The position numbers were made by a program, and so were the translations under genes. This document shows, piece after piece, positions 34,123 to 41,320 of a stretch of 64,000 nucleotides of DNA (its first letter is position 1; every line of letters starts with the position of its first letter). The DNA is from a virus: positions 21,851 through 85,850 of IMG/VR virus record IMGVR_UViG_3300033146_004974; one strand, written 5' to 3'. The notes beneath the pieces were generated by a model. The model did not search any database. It had not been told where the DNA came from and was given only the letters and a program-made list of their open reading frames with translations.

Positions 34123-34260
34123 ATGAATTTTGAAGAATCAGTCAAGCCTTCTCTTTTTGAGGAATTTGTTGAAGAACATGAATGCCTCGAATGTGGGGAA
34201 TTTTTTGAAAATTGTCGTTGTAACGAAATGTTGCAAGATTTGGAAGAAGATTTTGTTTAA
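34123..34260 (+). CDS. Small acidic Cys-rich protein (45 aa)
   Basis: ATG 34123 behind AAGGAAAG, TAA at 34258-34260. CLECGEFFENCRC (C21, C24, C31, C33) could bind one zinc; the flanks are acidic. Short but with a good ribosome site. Confidence 0.5.
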   Translation: MNFEESVKPSLFEEFVEEHECLECGEFFENCRCNEMLQDLEEDFV

Positions 34261-34292
34261 AAATCTTGAAACGGCGCAAATTCATGCGCAGT

Positions 34293-34322
34293 TTGACAAA
34301 ACAGGTGTGCACATGCCATGCT
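34293..34322 (+). promoter_or_regulatory. Promoter P7 (TTGACA-18-CATGCT)
   Basis: TTGACA at 34293-34298 and CATGCT at 34317-34322. The upstream box TGAAACGGCGCAAATTCATG precedes the -35 by 20 bases. Almost identical to P8 over 60 bases. Confidence 0.65.
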
Positions 34323-34372
34323 TGAATTGTGGGCGAGACGAGAGGGAAAGACATTCAACGAAGGACTACAGA

Positions 34373-34531
34373 ATGAGGTTTTTCACAACATTTGCTTTCA
34401 TTCTTTCCTGCAATTTGATCTCTCTGATTGTTGCAGATGTCAATCCTCTTTTAACAAGCTGTTTAGTTTTTGCAGGGATGCTGTACGGCGTCTGGGCAAG
34501 TTATGGCAGCTCGCTAAAAAGGAAGAAGTGA
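34373..34531 (+). CDS. Small membrane protein (52 aa)
   Basis: First gene after P7; ATG 34373 behind AAGGA. Two hydrophobic segments (FTTFAFILSCNLISLIVA and LLTSCLVFAGMLYGVWASY) and a basic end. The frame is open upstream through the promoter, which is not coding. Unrecognised. Confidence 0.55.
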   Translation: MRFFTTFAFILSCNLISLIVADVNPLLTSCLVFAGMLYGVWASYGSSLKRKK

Positions 34532-34563
34532 AGTCATTCCAAACCTTAACGAGAGAATCGAAA

Positions 34564-34818
34564 ATGCGATTTAAATACTCCCCTTGGGGAAAAGTTCAAC
34601 ACTGTCATAAATTCTGTCGAGGAATTTATTCGGTTTCAACAGCGGGTCATGGAGGAATTTATGTTTCTCCATCCTTGAACAAAAACATTCCAGAAGAATA
34701 TAGAAATTCTTCTGGATGGTATGAAGAAGATTTAGAGGCGGCGATTCCTATGTATTTCCTTAATTTGCCAAATGGCAAAAGTGCATGGGAATCGTATCAA
34801 AAGTTTTATCTAACTTGA
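34564..34818 (+). CDS. Conserved phage protein with HGG and YEED motifs (84 aa)
   Basis: ATG 34564 chosen; the frame runs back into the previous gene and promoter. CRGIYSVSTAGHGGIYVSP and GWYEEDLEAAIP form a pattern I know from small phage and plasmid proteins of unknown function (DUF7007-like). The conserved His-Gly-Gly and acidic cluster might form a metal site. Confidence 0.6.
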   Translation: MRFKYSPWGKVQHCHKFCRGIYSVSTAGHGGIYVSPSLNKNIPEEYRNSSGWYEEDLEAAIPMYFLNLPNGKSAWESYQKFYLT

Positions 34819-34838
34819 TTTCGAAAAGGAGTTCTCAT

Positions 34839-35069
34839 ATGTCAAGAGGGAAAATGTATATATTAGTCGATGATTCCCAGTGTGTGGGTTGTTATTCGGA
34901 CTTGCACGAGGCTCGCAAGGTCCAAACGAGTCAGACATATCCTTGTCTAATAAGGATAGGAAGATGTTCAAAAGAGATCGAACGTGGAGACTATGTATCT
35001 TTGGTGAGTGTAATATATGACCCAGCAGTAGGGAATATCCCATATTACACTCATTACGCGAAGAAGTGA
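34839..35069 (+). CDS. Hypothetical protein (76 aa)
   Basis: ATG 34839 behind AAAGGAG; an in-frame start at 34785 lacks one. Two Cys in QCVGCY and one in GRCSK. Beta-rich (KMYILVDD, YVSLVSVIYD). Unrecognised. Confidence 0.55.
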   Translation: MSRGKMYILVDDSQCVGCYSDLHEARKVQTSQTYPCLIRIGRCSKEIERGDYVSLVSVIYDPAVGNIPYYTHYAKK

Positions 35070-35072
35070 GGG

Positions 35073-35134
35073 GGCAAAGATTTTTTAATGAGTTGTGTAT
35101 TCCCTTTTGTAAAACTCATTAAAAAATCTTTGCC
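35073..35134 (+). terminator. 22-bp perfect inverted repeat, possible terminator
   Basis: GGCAAAGATTTTTTAATGAG plus TT (35073-35094) pairs perfectly with 35113-35134 around an 18-base loop. It begins three bases after the stop of the previous gene. There is no T run after the stem, but the stem itself holds A6/T6. It could be a bidirectional terminator or a transcript-protecting hairpin. The 142-base gap holds nothing else but a weak TTGACT at 35175. Confidence 0.5.
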
Positions 35135-35211
35135 TACAAAGAAGATGAAAGATGTGAATTTCTTTTGTTTTCATTTGACTACAAAAATTCGCACATTGCA
35201 GGGATTTCAGC

Positions 35212-36570
35212 ATGAAAGTTGATGTCAAAAGAGTTGAAAACCAAGAGTTTCAAACCGCTTTGAAACTGATGAAAAAGGTTGAAGCGGAAGGGTATGAAAT
35301 TCTTATTGTAGGAGGTTTTGTTCGAGATCTTCTTTTGGGAAGGAATTCTGATGACATTGATTTGAGCACAAATTGCCCTGAAGATGTTTTGAGCACTCTT
35401 TTTGAAACATTTGACATCGGAAAATCCAAATCTTTTGGAATTTCCGTTGTCAAATTGAATGATTTTGTTTTTGAGGTTGCGCAGTTTCGCCAAGATATTT
35501 ATGAAAGAATGGGCAAAGGAGCTTCTTTTGCAAAGGTTGTCAACTCTTTCAAAAGCGATGCTGCCAGAAGAGATTTTACGATCAATGCGTTAGGCTTGCG
35601 GAATGATGGGACAATCATAGACCATTTCGAAGGTCAAAAAGATCTTCGCCAAAAATGCGTCAAAGCAATAGGCGTTCCTGCGCAAAGATTTGAAGAAGAT
35701 GTTGTCCGAATCTTGAGAGCAATTAGATTTTCTTCAAGATTGGGATTCACCATCGAGGAGAAAACGTTGAAAGAGATTGAAAATTTCTCAAGCAAAATGA
35801 GTGCGGTCGCTTGGGAAAGAGTTTTGAAAGAGTTGAAAAAAATGGCTTCCGGGAATGGGACTCAGTTTGCGCACGCAATTGAATTGTTGGCAAAGACTGG
35901 TGTTCTCCGGGAGATTATTCCAGAGCTTCTGCAATTGCAAGGTTTGGAACAAAATGCGGACCATCATCCTGAAGGAAATGTCTGGGAACATACCTTGGCA
36001 GCGTTAAAGTGTAGCAACTCCCAAAATCCTTTGGTGAATTTTGCGATTCTTTTTCATGACATTGGAAAGATTGGAACTCATTCAGATGAGAATGGGAAAC
36101 ACAGTTATCACGGTCATGAAAAAGAGTCGTCGAAGATGTTTCGAATGATTGCGAAACGTCTGAAGATGTCAAATTCTGACATTGAGGCAATCGATTTTGC
36201 GATCTTGAATCACATGAAGTTTCACAGAATCCCAGAAATGAAGTTGGGAAAAGTTGCGAAACTGATTGGTGATAAGAATTTTGAGGTTTTGCAAAAGGTT
36301 GCGGAAGCTGATACCAAATGCAGACTTCACGCATTTAAACCAGAATCTTGGCAAAAGGTTCAGGATAAGATTGGCAAAGCAAGTCAGAAAATGGATATTG
36401 CAAAAGATTTGCCATCCGTTTCTGGCAAAATGATCATGCAGATTTTGGGAATTCCTCCCGGACCAAAAGTTGGGATTGTCAAAAAAGCTGTTGGCAACGA
36501 AATCCTTGAATTTGGAATGCCCCAAGATTTAGAAGGTTTGGTCAGGAGGATTGGAAATGAAATTTCATAA
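35212..36570 (+). CDS. cca: CCA-adding tRNA nucleotidyltransferase
   Basis: 452 residues. The nucleotidyltransferase head has GGFVRDLLLGR (34-44) and DDID (47-50) with two metal-binding Asp, then AARRDFTINALG and EEDVVRILRAIRF as in class II CCA-adding enzymes and poly(A) polymerases. An HD domain follows (NVWEHTL, LFHDIGK, GHEKES), as in bacterial Cca. It adds or repairs the 3' CCA of tRNAs. The phage's own tRNA at 5.1 kb lacks an encoded CCA. It overlaps the RNA ligase gene, which points to a joint RNA-repair task. Confidence 0.9.
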   Translation: MKVDVKRVENQEFQTALKLMKKVEAEGYEILIVGGFVRDLLLGRNSDDIDLSTNCPEDVLSTLFETFDIGKSKSFGISVVKLNDFVFEVAQFRQDIYERMGKGASFAKVVNSFKSDAARRDFTINALGLRNDGTIIDHFEGQKDLRQKCVKAIGVPAQRFEEDVVRILRAIRFSSRLGFTIEEKTLKEIENFSSKMSAVAWERVLKELKKMASGNGTQFAHAIELLAKTGVLREIIPELLQLQGLEQNADHHPEGNVWEHTLAALKCSNSQNPLVNFAILFHDIGKIGTHSDENGKHSYHGHEKESSKMFRMIAKRLKMSNSDIEAIDFAILNHMKFHRIPEMKLGKVAKLIGDKNFEVLQKVAEADTKCRLHAFKPESWQKVQDKIGKASQKMDIAKDLPSVSGKMIMQILGIPPGPKVGIVKKAVGNEILEFGMPQDLEGLVRRIGNEIS

Positions 36571-37528
36571 GTTTGATGGCATCAAAAATTCTATTCCAAA
36601 GGAAGTGGCTCGTTTGGTTAGAATATTCCGAAAAGACGGGATTGTTCTGGACAATCAAACATGGATTGTGACAGAAAAGATCCATGGGACCAATTTGGGA
36701 GTTTATTACCTTCCATCGGAAGGGTTCAAGATCGCTTCAAGAAACGGTTTTACTGGCACAGGCTTTTTTGGTTCTCATGAAGTTATTATAAGAATCAAAG
36801 AACAAGTCAAAAAGCTTTGGGGGAACATTTGTGAGCCAGAAATCCCTTTAGTTTTGCATGGAGAACTCTATGGAGGATTCTTTGACGGCGTTTCAAAGAA
36901 TCGAAGAGTTCAAAAAGGAGTTCAATACCGTTCCGACCATGGTTTTGCAATCTTTGATGTGAGAATCGGGGATGAATTGCAAACATGGTCAGAAATGATT
37001 CCACGCCTTGAAGAAGTTGGGTTGGAATATCAACGAATTTTATTCACAGGAACTTTGAAACAATGTCTTGAATTTCCTGAAGAATTTGATTCGTTGAAAC
37101 CAAAGGAGCTTGGGTTGGGAACTGATGAGCAAAACCTTGCTGAAGGAATTGTTCTAAAAACTGATAAGCCGATGTTTGCCAAAGATAGAAGGGCAATCTT
37201 GAAAAAAAAGAACAAAACATTTTCAGAACGAGCATGTAAAAAGGAGGCGACGATCAAGTCTCAAAACGAGATCCCTGGAAGTGTTCTTCGCGAATTTCAA
37301 ACCGTTGCGGAGTTTGTGACGTTGAATCGCTTGAGGAATGTCGTATCTCATGTTGGATTCGATTCAATGAAGGATTTTGGCAAAGTCTTGAAAGAGTTCG
37401 TCGAAGATGTTATTTCAGATTATCTTGACGAAGAAGAGAGAGAAATCTGGGATGGAAGAATGAGAAAAATGTTGACAAGAGAATGCGCACTCTTGATGAA
37501 AGATTCTATTGAAAAAGATTTGATTTAA
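36557..37528 (+). CDS. RNA ligase, T4 Rnl2 type
   Basis: 323 residues. Adenylyltransferase motifs: EKIHGTN (40-46) with nucleotidyl Lys41, SRNGF, HGELYGG, FAIFDV, AEGIVLK and ILKKKN. These follow the Rnl2 branch, which seals nicks in duplex RNA and mRNA-like or tRNA ends. ATG 36557 behind AGGAGG lies 14 bases inside the cca gene. Together with Cca it would repair tRNAs cut by host defence nucleases; T4 is the known precedent for phage tRNA repair, the link here is inference. Confidence 0.9.
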   Translation: MKFHKFDGIKNSIPKEVARLVRIFRKDGIVLDNQTWIVTEKIHGTNLGVYYLPSEGFKIASRNGFTGTGFFGSHEVIIRIKEQVKKLWGNICEPEIPLVLHGELYGGFFDGVSKNRRVQKGVQYRSDHGFAIFDVRIGDELQTWSEMIPRLEEVGLEYQRILFTGTLKQCLEFPEEFDSLKPKELGLGTDEQNLAEGIVLKTDKPMFAKDRRAILKKKNKTFSERACKKEATIKSQNEIPGSVLREFQTVAEFVTLNRLRNVVSHVGFDSMKDFGKVLKEFVEDVISDYLDEEEREIWDGRMRKMLTRECALLMKDSIEKDLI

Positions 37529-37605
37529 TGGGGATTTGGATTCTGAATTGTTCCTGCTTGTTCCTGATTATCATCACCATCATCATCATAACCAGAAGGA
37601 GTTGA
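37528..37605 (+). CDS. Micro-membrane peptide (25 aa)
   Basis: ATG 37528 shares its A with the TAA of the RNA ligase (TAATG); ends TGA 37603-37605. The product is one hydrophobic helix ILNCSCLFLIIITIIIIT ending RRS. The CATCATCAT run gives the Ile-rich part, so low-complexity expansion is possible. Coupling supports translation. Confidence 0.4.
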   Translation: MGIWILNCSCLFLIIITIIIITRRS

Positions 37606-37609
37606 AAAA

Positions 37610-37840
37610 ATGACATTCCAACAGTGGAAAGAAGAGTTGAATGTTTACATGCGACAAAGCCATTTGGGAATGACGTTAACAGAATTCCCAGAAATGGAAG
37701 TTGGGATGAGGGAGGCATTCACTTCTGGGAATTCCCCCGGCATTTTCTGGGAAAGTGAGTTGATCCCGATGCTTGAAGAAATGTTTGGACCATTGATGTC
37801 CGACTTTCTTAATGATGAAGAAGCTTGGGACATGGGATAA
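37610..37840 (+). CDS. Hypothetical acidic protein (76 aa)
   Basis: ATG 37610 behind AAGGAG. Helical, acidic, rich in Met, Phe and Trp (MEVGMREAF, LNDEEAWDMG). Unrecognised. Three bases after its stop the next gene begins. Confidence 0.55.
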   Translation: MTFQQWKEELNVYMRQSHLGMTLTEFPEMEVGMREAFTSGNSPGIFWESELIPMLEEMFGPLMSDFLNDEEAWDMG

Positions 37841-37842
37841 AA

Positions 37843-38412
37843 ATGAGATGGATTGTTTTGGTTGGAGCAAATCGCTTTGAAAGAATTCGTCGTCTAAGAA
37901 TTCTTAGCAAAGATGCTGAAAACTATTGTTATTTTCATGACAAGATTTTGAGACGAATGAAGGAGAACAATCCATTTTCGTATGAAAAGTGGCTATTCCG
38001 AGCTATTGAAAACGAAAGTCGTTACGGGAAGTTGACGGTTTTTATTGAAGAATTGGGCGATAATTTTTTGCCAGACGAGTTGATTGATTTTGTTCAACAC
38101 TTGAAAAACGAACATCCAGAAATGAGAGTTATCATTTCGACAGATTCTCGTTTTCTTATGGCTCAAATGAGGAAGGAGGAATTGTTAATTGTCACCGATT
38201 CTGGAGTTAAACCATTCAAAATTGAACCTCGCTTGAGCTTGGCTTCTGATTTTGACATGGAAATGTATCAAAAAACCGTTGCTAATTCATTGGCGAGGGA
38301 TTTTCAAAGATTTAAATATCTTGAGCATTCAGCCGATGATATTGAGGGCTTCAAAGAGTTTTCAACCCTTCAAGAAAAACTTTTTCGCGAAGGGTTGTTG
38401 ACCAAAAGGTGA
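37843..38412 (+). CDS. Protein resembling the C-terminal half of an ABC/AAA ATPase
   Basis: 189 residues. LTVFIEELGDNFLPDELIDFVQHL followed by MRVIISTDSRFLMAQM looks like the Walker B, D-loop and switch strand of ABC-type ATPases such as OLD-like proteins. The switch position has Asp where His is usual, and there is no Walker A, so it cannot hydrolyse ATP alone. It may be a remnant or a decoy subunit. The start at ATG 37843 follows GGGATAAAA. Confidence 0.5.
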   Translation: MRWIVLVGANRFERIRRLRILSKDAENYCYFHDKILRRMKENNPFSYEKWLFRAIENESRYGKLTVFIEELGDNFLPDELIDFVQHLKNEHPEMRVIISTDSRFLMAQMRKEELLIVTDSGVKPFKIEPRLSLASDFDMEMYQKTVANSLARDFQRFKYLEHSADDIEGFKEFSTLQEKLFREGLLTKR

Positions 38413-38416
38413 AAAA

Positions 38417-39400
38417 ATGTTGTGGGCAATTCTTTTTTTATACCTTTTGCCAGTTCCTTTTTATTTCATGAAGTTATATCAAGACTATCATGACCGAACA
38501 AATTCGGCCAGAAAAGACAAGGGGTGGCAAATCTTTTGGGAATCTTTAAAATACCCAAAAGAAATTTGGAGAAATTTTAAGGAAAAAAGAATTGCCAAGA
38601 AATATATTATCCTCGAACTGAATGCGCCCAAAGAAGAGAGCAGGCAGTTTTTTGAGGAGTTTATGAGTGATAGGAGAAAAATGCGCAGCTATATGCACAA
38701 AAAAAATGCGCAATGGGTTCCTGTTGCTGTTGATCGGGGGTTTAAGATAAAATTCACTCCTCCTATGAACAAAGAAGAAAATGAATTGGCAATGTTTGTT
38801 GGATTATGTTATAAATTTTCGACAAATCATTGGGCAACAATTGTCGATTCGTTTGAAGCCTTTACAGACATGTTTGGAATCAAATTCCACAATGGAGATA
38901 TTTTTCTTCAATATTTCTTTGCTTCTGCTTATTGGGAAAAATATGGTGAACTTCCCGTGAATAAATTGCGGACATTTGCTGAAGTTTTGGAGATTGCCCT
39001 TCAAGCAAGTTTGTTTTGGAAATTCTGGGAAGAGATTTATTTCAGGCGAATGATTCATTTGCCAAAAAGTGATTTAGCATTTTATCAAATGCACTTAATG
39101 TCCGCAAAATTCGTTTCAGCAGAATTTTATCAAGTTGCTGAAGAGGTGGTGGAATTTCTTCTTAATTATGAAGAAAAAAAAGAAGATGAATTGATCGAAG
39201 AAGAGGATGAATTGATCGAAGAAGAGGATGAATTGATCGAAGAAGAGGATGAATTGATCGAAGAAGAGGATGAATATGAAGATGAATTGATCGAAGAAGA
39301 GGATGAATTGATCGAAGAAGAGGATGAATTGATCGAAGAAGAGGATGAATTGATCGAAGAAGAGGATGAGGAGACATTTGATGACATCGTTGCTTATTAA
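38417..39400 (+). CDS. Membrane-anchored protein with DELIEEE repeat tail
   Basis: 327 residues. A single N-terminal membrane helix (WAILFLYLLPVPFYFM) precedes a 230-residue soluble domain with LFWKFWEEIYFRRM. The C terminus (257-316) is eight copies of the heptad DELIEEE split by DEYE, strongly acidic. It is a paralogue of the gene at 39509 (LFWKFWEE against MFWKFWYK). Function unknown. Confidence 0.65.
   Translation: MLWAILFLYLLPVPFYFMKLYQDYHDRTNSARKDKGWQIFWESLKYPKEIWRNFKEKRIAKKYIILELNAPKEESRQFFEEFMSDRRKMRSYMHKKNAQWVPVAVDRGFKIKFTPPMNKEENELAMFVGLCYKFSTNHWATIVDSFEAFTDMFGIKFHNGDIFLQYFFASAYWEKYGELPVNKLRTFAEVLEIALQASLFWKFWEEIYFRRMIHLPKSDLAFYQMHLMSAKFVSAEFYQVAEEVVEFLLNYEEKKEDELIEEEDELIEEEDELIEEEDELIEEEDEYEDELIEEEDELIEEEDELIEEEDELIEEEDEETFDDIVAY
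39185..39364 (+). repeat. 21-bp tandem repeat encoding DELIEEE
   Basis: Eight copies of GATGAATTGATCGAAGAAGA plus G, in two blocks of four (39185-39268 and 39281-39364) with a 12-base GATGAATATGAA between. Copies are identical at DNA level, so the expansion is recent. Confidence 0.95.
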
Positions 39401-39512
39401 TTTGTACATCTTTGGCGTTCTGATCAACATTGCATTTTGCAAGAACCTTTCGCCAATGATTTTAGTGCCATTTTATCCATCTGCAAAAGAAGTTTTTGGG
39501 AGAAGAGAATGA
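39381..39512 (+). CDS. Small membrane peptide (43 aa)
   Basis: ATG 39381 lies inside the end of the repeat-tail gene behind GAGGAG; its TGA overlaps the next ATG (ATGA). The first half is a hydrophobic helix (SLLINLYIFGVLINIAF). It links two paralogous membrane genes. Unrecognised. Confidence 0.5.
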   Translation: MTSLLINLYIFGVLINIAFCKNLSPMILVPFYPSAKEVFGRRE

Positions 39513-40312
39513 GTCCATTTTCGTTTTTTGGTGCAATACTTTTGGCAAGCATACTACTTTTCTTTTTAAACTTGATTCAAGTGCCATATAGCAAATTTGG
39601 CTATTGGCTTTTCATTCCTTTTGGGTATCTTTTCGCGTCCGAAAAGGAAGAAAAGGAGAGAATTGTATATGATTGCACTTTAGAAGTTGAAAAGTGGATA
39701 GCAGAACGTTTCATCAAAGAATATATGTTGCCTAAAAGCGCTGAAGATCCTGTTTTAAATTTTGTCAAAATTCGATGGCATTTTCCAAGTCCCAAAACGA
39801 ATTTGGAAAAAGGAGTGTGGAATATCCTCGGATGGGAAATGGTTTTTGAAAATGACAAAAAGTACTTCACAACAGTTCAAGAAACTTTTTACAACTTTTA
39901 TATAACATTTGTTAATGATTCTTCGCATTATGGTTTCGTGACACCAATTCTTACAATTTATTTTGTCCATTTGTGGTTGAAAGATCATAAAATTCCAGAA
40001 GAATTGTTTGTGACTAATGAAGAATTGACCAATATTGCCCTAAAATCAAAAATGTTCTGGAAGTTCTGGTACAAGCATGGAGTCAAAACATTTTTGGAAA
40101 AAGATTTGACATTGAATGATGTCAGATTTCTCAGAGAATTTTTACCACTTTCAAGGGGATTTGAGGAATTTGATGATGATGGCTGGGAGATAAAAATTTG
40201 GAGTCATCTTGAAGGAGCGGAAAGCATCATTGAAGATCTTTATCTCGAAGAGGCTTCGAAAAAGGAACAAGATTTGAAAGAAATTCCACTCAGGTTTATG
40301 ATGAGTGAATGA
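39509..40312 (+). CDS. Membrane-anchored protein, paralogue of 38417
   Basis: 267 residues from ATG 39509 behind GGGAGAAGAG. N-terminal hydrophobic region (FGAILLASILLFFLNLI and YWLFIPFGYLFA) then a soluble domain with MFWKFWYKHGVKTFLEKDL, like the upstream neighbour but with no repeat tail. Acidic end. Function unknown. Confidence 0.65.
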   Translation: MSPFSFFGAILLASILLFFLNLIQVPYSKFGYWLFIPFGYLFASEKEEKERIVYDCTLEVEKWIAERFIKEYMLPKSAEDPVLNFVKIRWHFPSPKTNLEKGVWNILGWEMVFENDKKYFTTVQETFYNFYITFVNDSSHYGFVTPILTIYFVHLWLKDHKIPEELFVTNEELTNIALKSKMFWKFWYKHGVKTFLEKDLTLNDVRFLREFLPLSRGFEEFDDDGWEIKIWSHLEGAESIIEDLYLEEASKKEQDLKEIPLRFMMSE

Positions 40313-40354
40313 GATAAATATTACCAATTTCCATTCTACAAATTGAGGAAATAT

Positions 40355-41320
40355 ATGAGTTTTATTATACCTCTTCAAGAGATTTTTGAAGAAGAAACCC
40401 CAGAAGAAATTCAGGGAATCATGAAAAACATTCCTCAAGAAGTTTTAAACATTTTGAGGGATGTTCCTCCAGAAGTCGAAACTAAAGAGCCTGCAAATAA
40501 TGTTGACTCTTTGGTAAGACTTGCTAGCAAAAACGAATTGGATACGATTAGAGAAATACCGATCCCTGATTTAAATCCAAACTCATTGAACGCTGCGCTA
40601 AAAACATGTATTGCAAAAGATTATCGAGAGCTTTTTGAATATCTTTATGGTATTTTTAAGAAAACGCCAATTCATAGCAAGAAGACAAAGGTCAACGGAT
40701 TGTTTGAATTTTCAGTCGCCCAAAATTCGATATATTTTGTCGAACTGTTAGCGAACAAACACAAATATCTTGATCCTTTCCCACCGATGAATCGCGCAAT
40801 TTCTCATGGATTTGTTGATATTATCACAAAATTATTAAAAATTTTCCCAGAAATAGATAACATTTATGATTTTCAGAAATTTTTAACTCGTGCGATAAGG
40901 GATGATAATCTCATCTCCATCAAGTTTTTTTTGGATAAGGGTGCACTCATTCATTCTGATGTTGATAAACCATTTTTGGAGGCGTCAAAATTTTCACCCA
41001 ACTTCCTCAAATTCTTTTTTGAAAGCGGAGAAACAGTCCAGGAAGGAACAATGCGGCAAGCCCTATTGAACGCAGTACATGAAGGTTATCCAGACATTGT
41101 TGAATTGCTTGTCAAAAATGGAGCCAGCCTAGAGGAAGAGGACTTAGAATTCTTTTTCGAATATGATGGCGAAGATTTTTTTGATTATGTTCAAATCTTT
41201 ATTGAAAATGGTTTAAGCCCTCGTGCACATGATGATTATTTTTTGAAGATGGCTGTGGATCAATATGACACATTTATAATCAATTTTTTGCTTAGGGAGA
41301 TTGCAAAAAATGATTTTTAA
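40355..41320 (+). CDS. Ankyrin-repeat protein
   Basis: 321 residues. Helix pairs with LVRLASKNELDTIREIP, AISHGFVDIITKLLKIFP, AVHEGYPDIVELLVKNGAS and a final AVDQYDTFIINFLL follow the ankyrin pattern, though the canonical G-x-TPLH turn is lost in most units. Ankyrin stacks bind other proteins. The partner is unknown; interference with host proteins is a reasonable guess. It overlaps the DNA ligase start by 11 bases. Confidence 0.7.
   Translation: MSFIIPLQEIFEEETPEEIQGIMKNIPQEVLNILRDVPPEVETKEPANNVDSLVRLASKNELDTIREIPIPDLNPNSLNAALKTCIAKDYRELFEYLYGIFKKTPIHSKKTKVNGLFEFSVAQNSIYFVELLANKHKYLDPFPPMNRAISHGFVDIITKLLKIFPEIDNIYDFQKFLTRAIRDDNLISIKFFLDKGALIHSDVDKPFLEASKFSPNFLKFFFESGETVQEGTMRQALLNAVHEGYPDIVELLVKNGASLEEEDLEFFFEYDGEDFFDYVQIFIENGLSPRAHDDYFLKMAVDQYDTFIINFLLREIAKNDF

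Noticed and set aside
34318-34563. Upstream extension of the 34564 gene
   Set aside because: It would begin inside promoter P7 and read through the small membrane protein gene in another frame.
35145-35222. 25-codon frame overlapping the start of cca
   Set aside because: Only a weak AAAGAAG upstream and no hydrophobic or other recognisable character, so I left it out.
39116-39442. Open frames on the minus strand opposite the DELIEEE repeats
   Set aside because: They are reverse readings of the 21-bp repeat and give only monotone Ser/Ile/Phe proteins.
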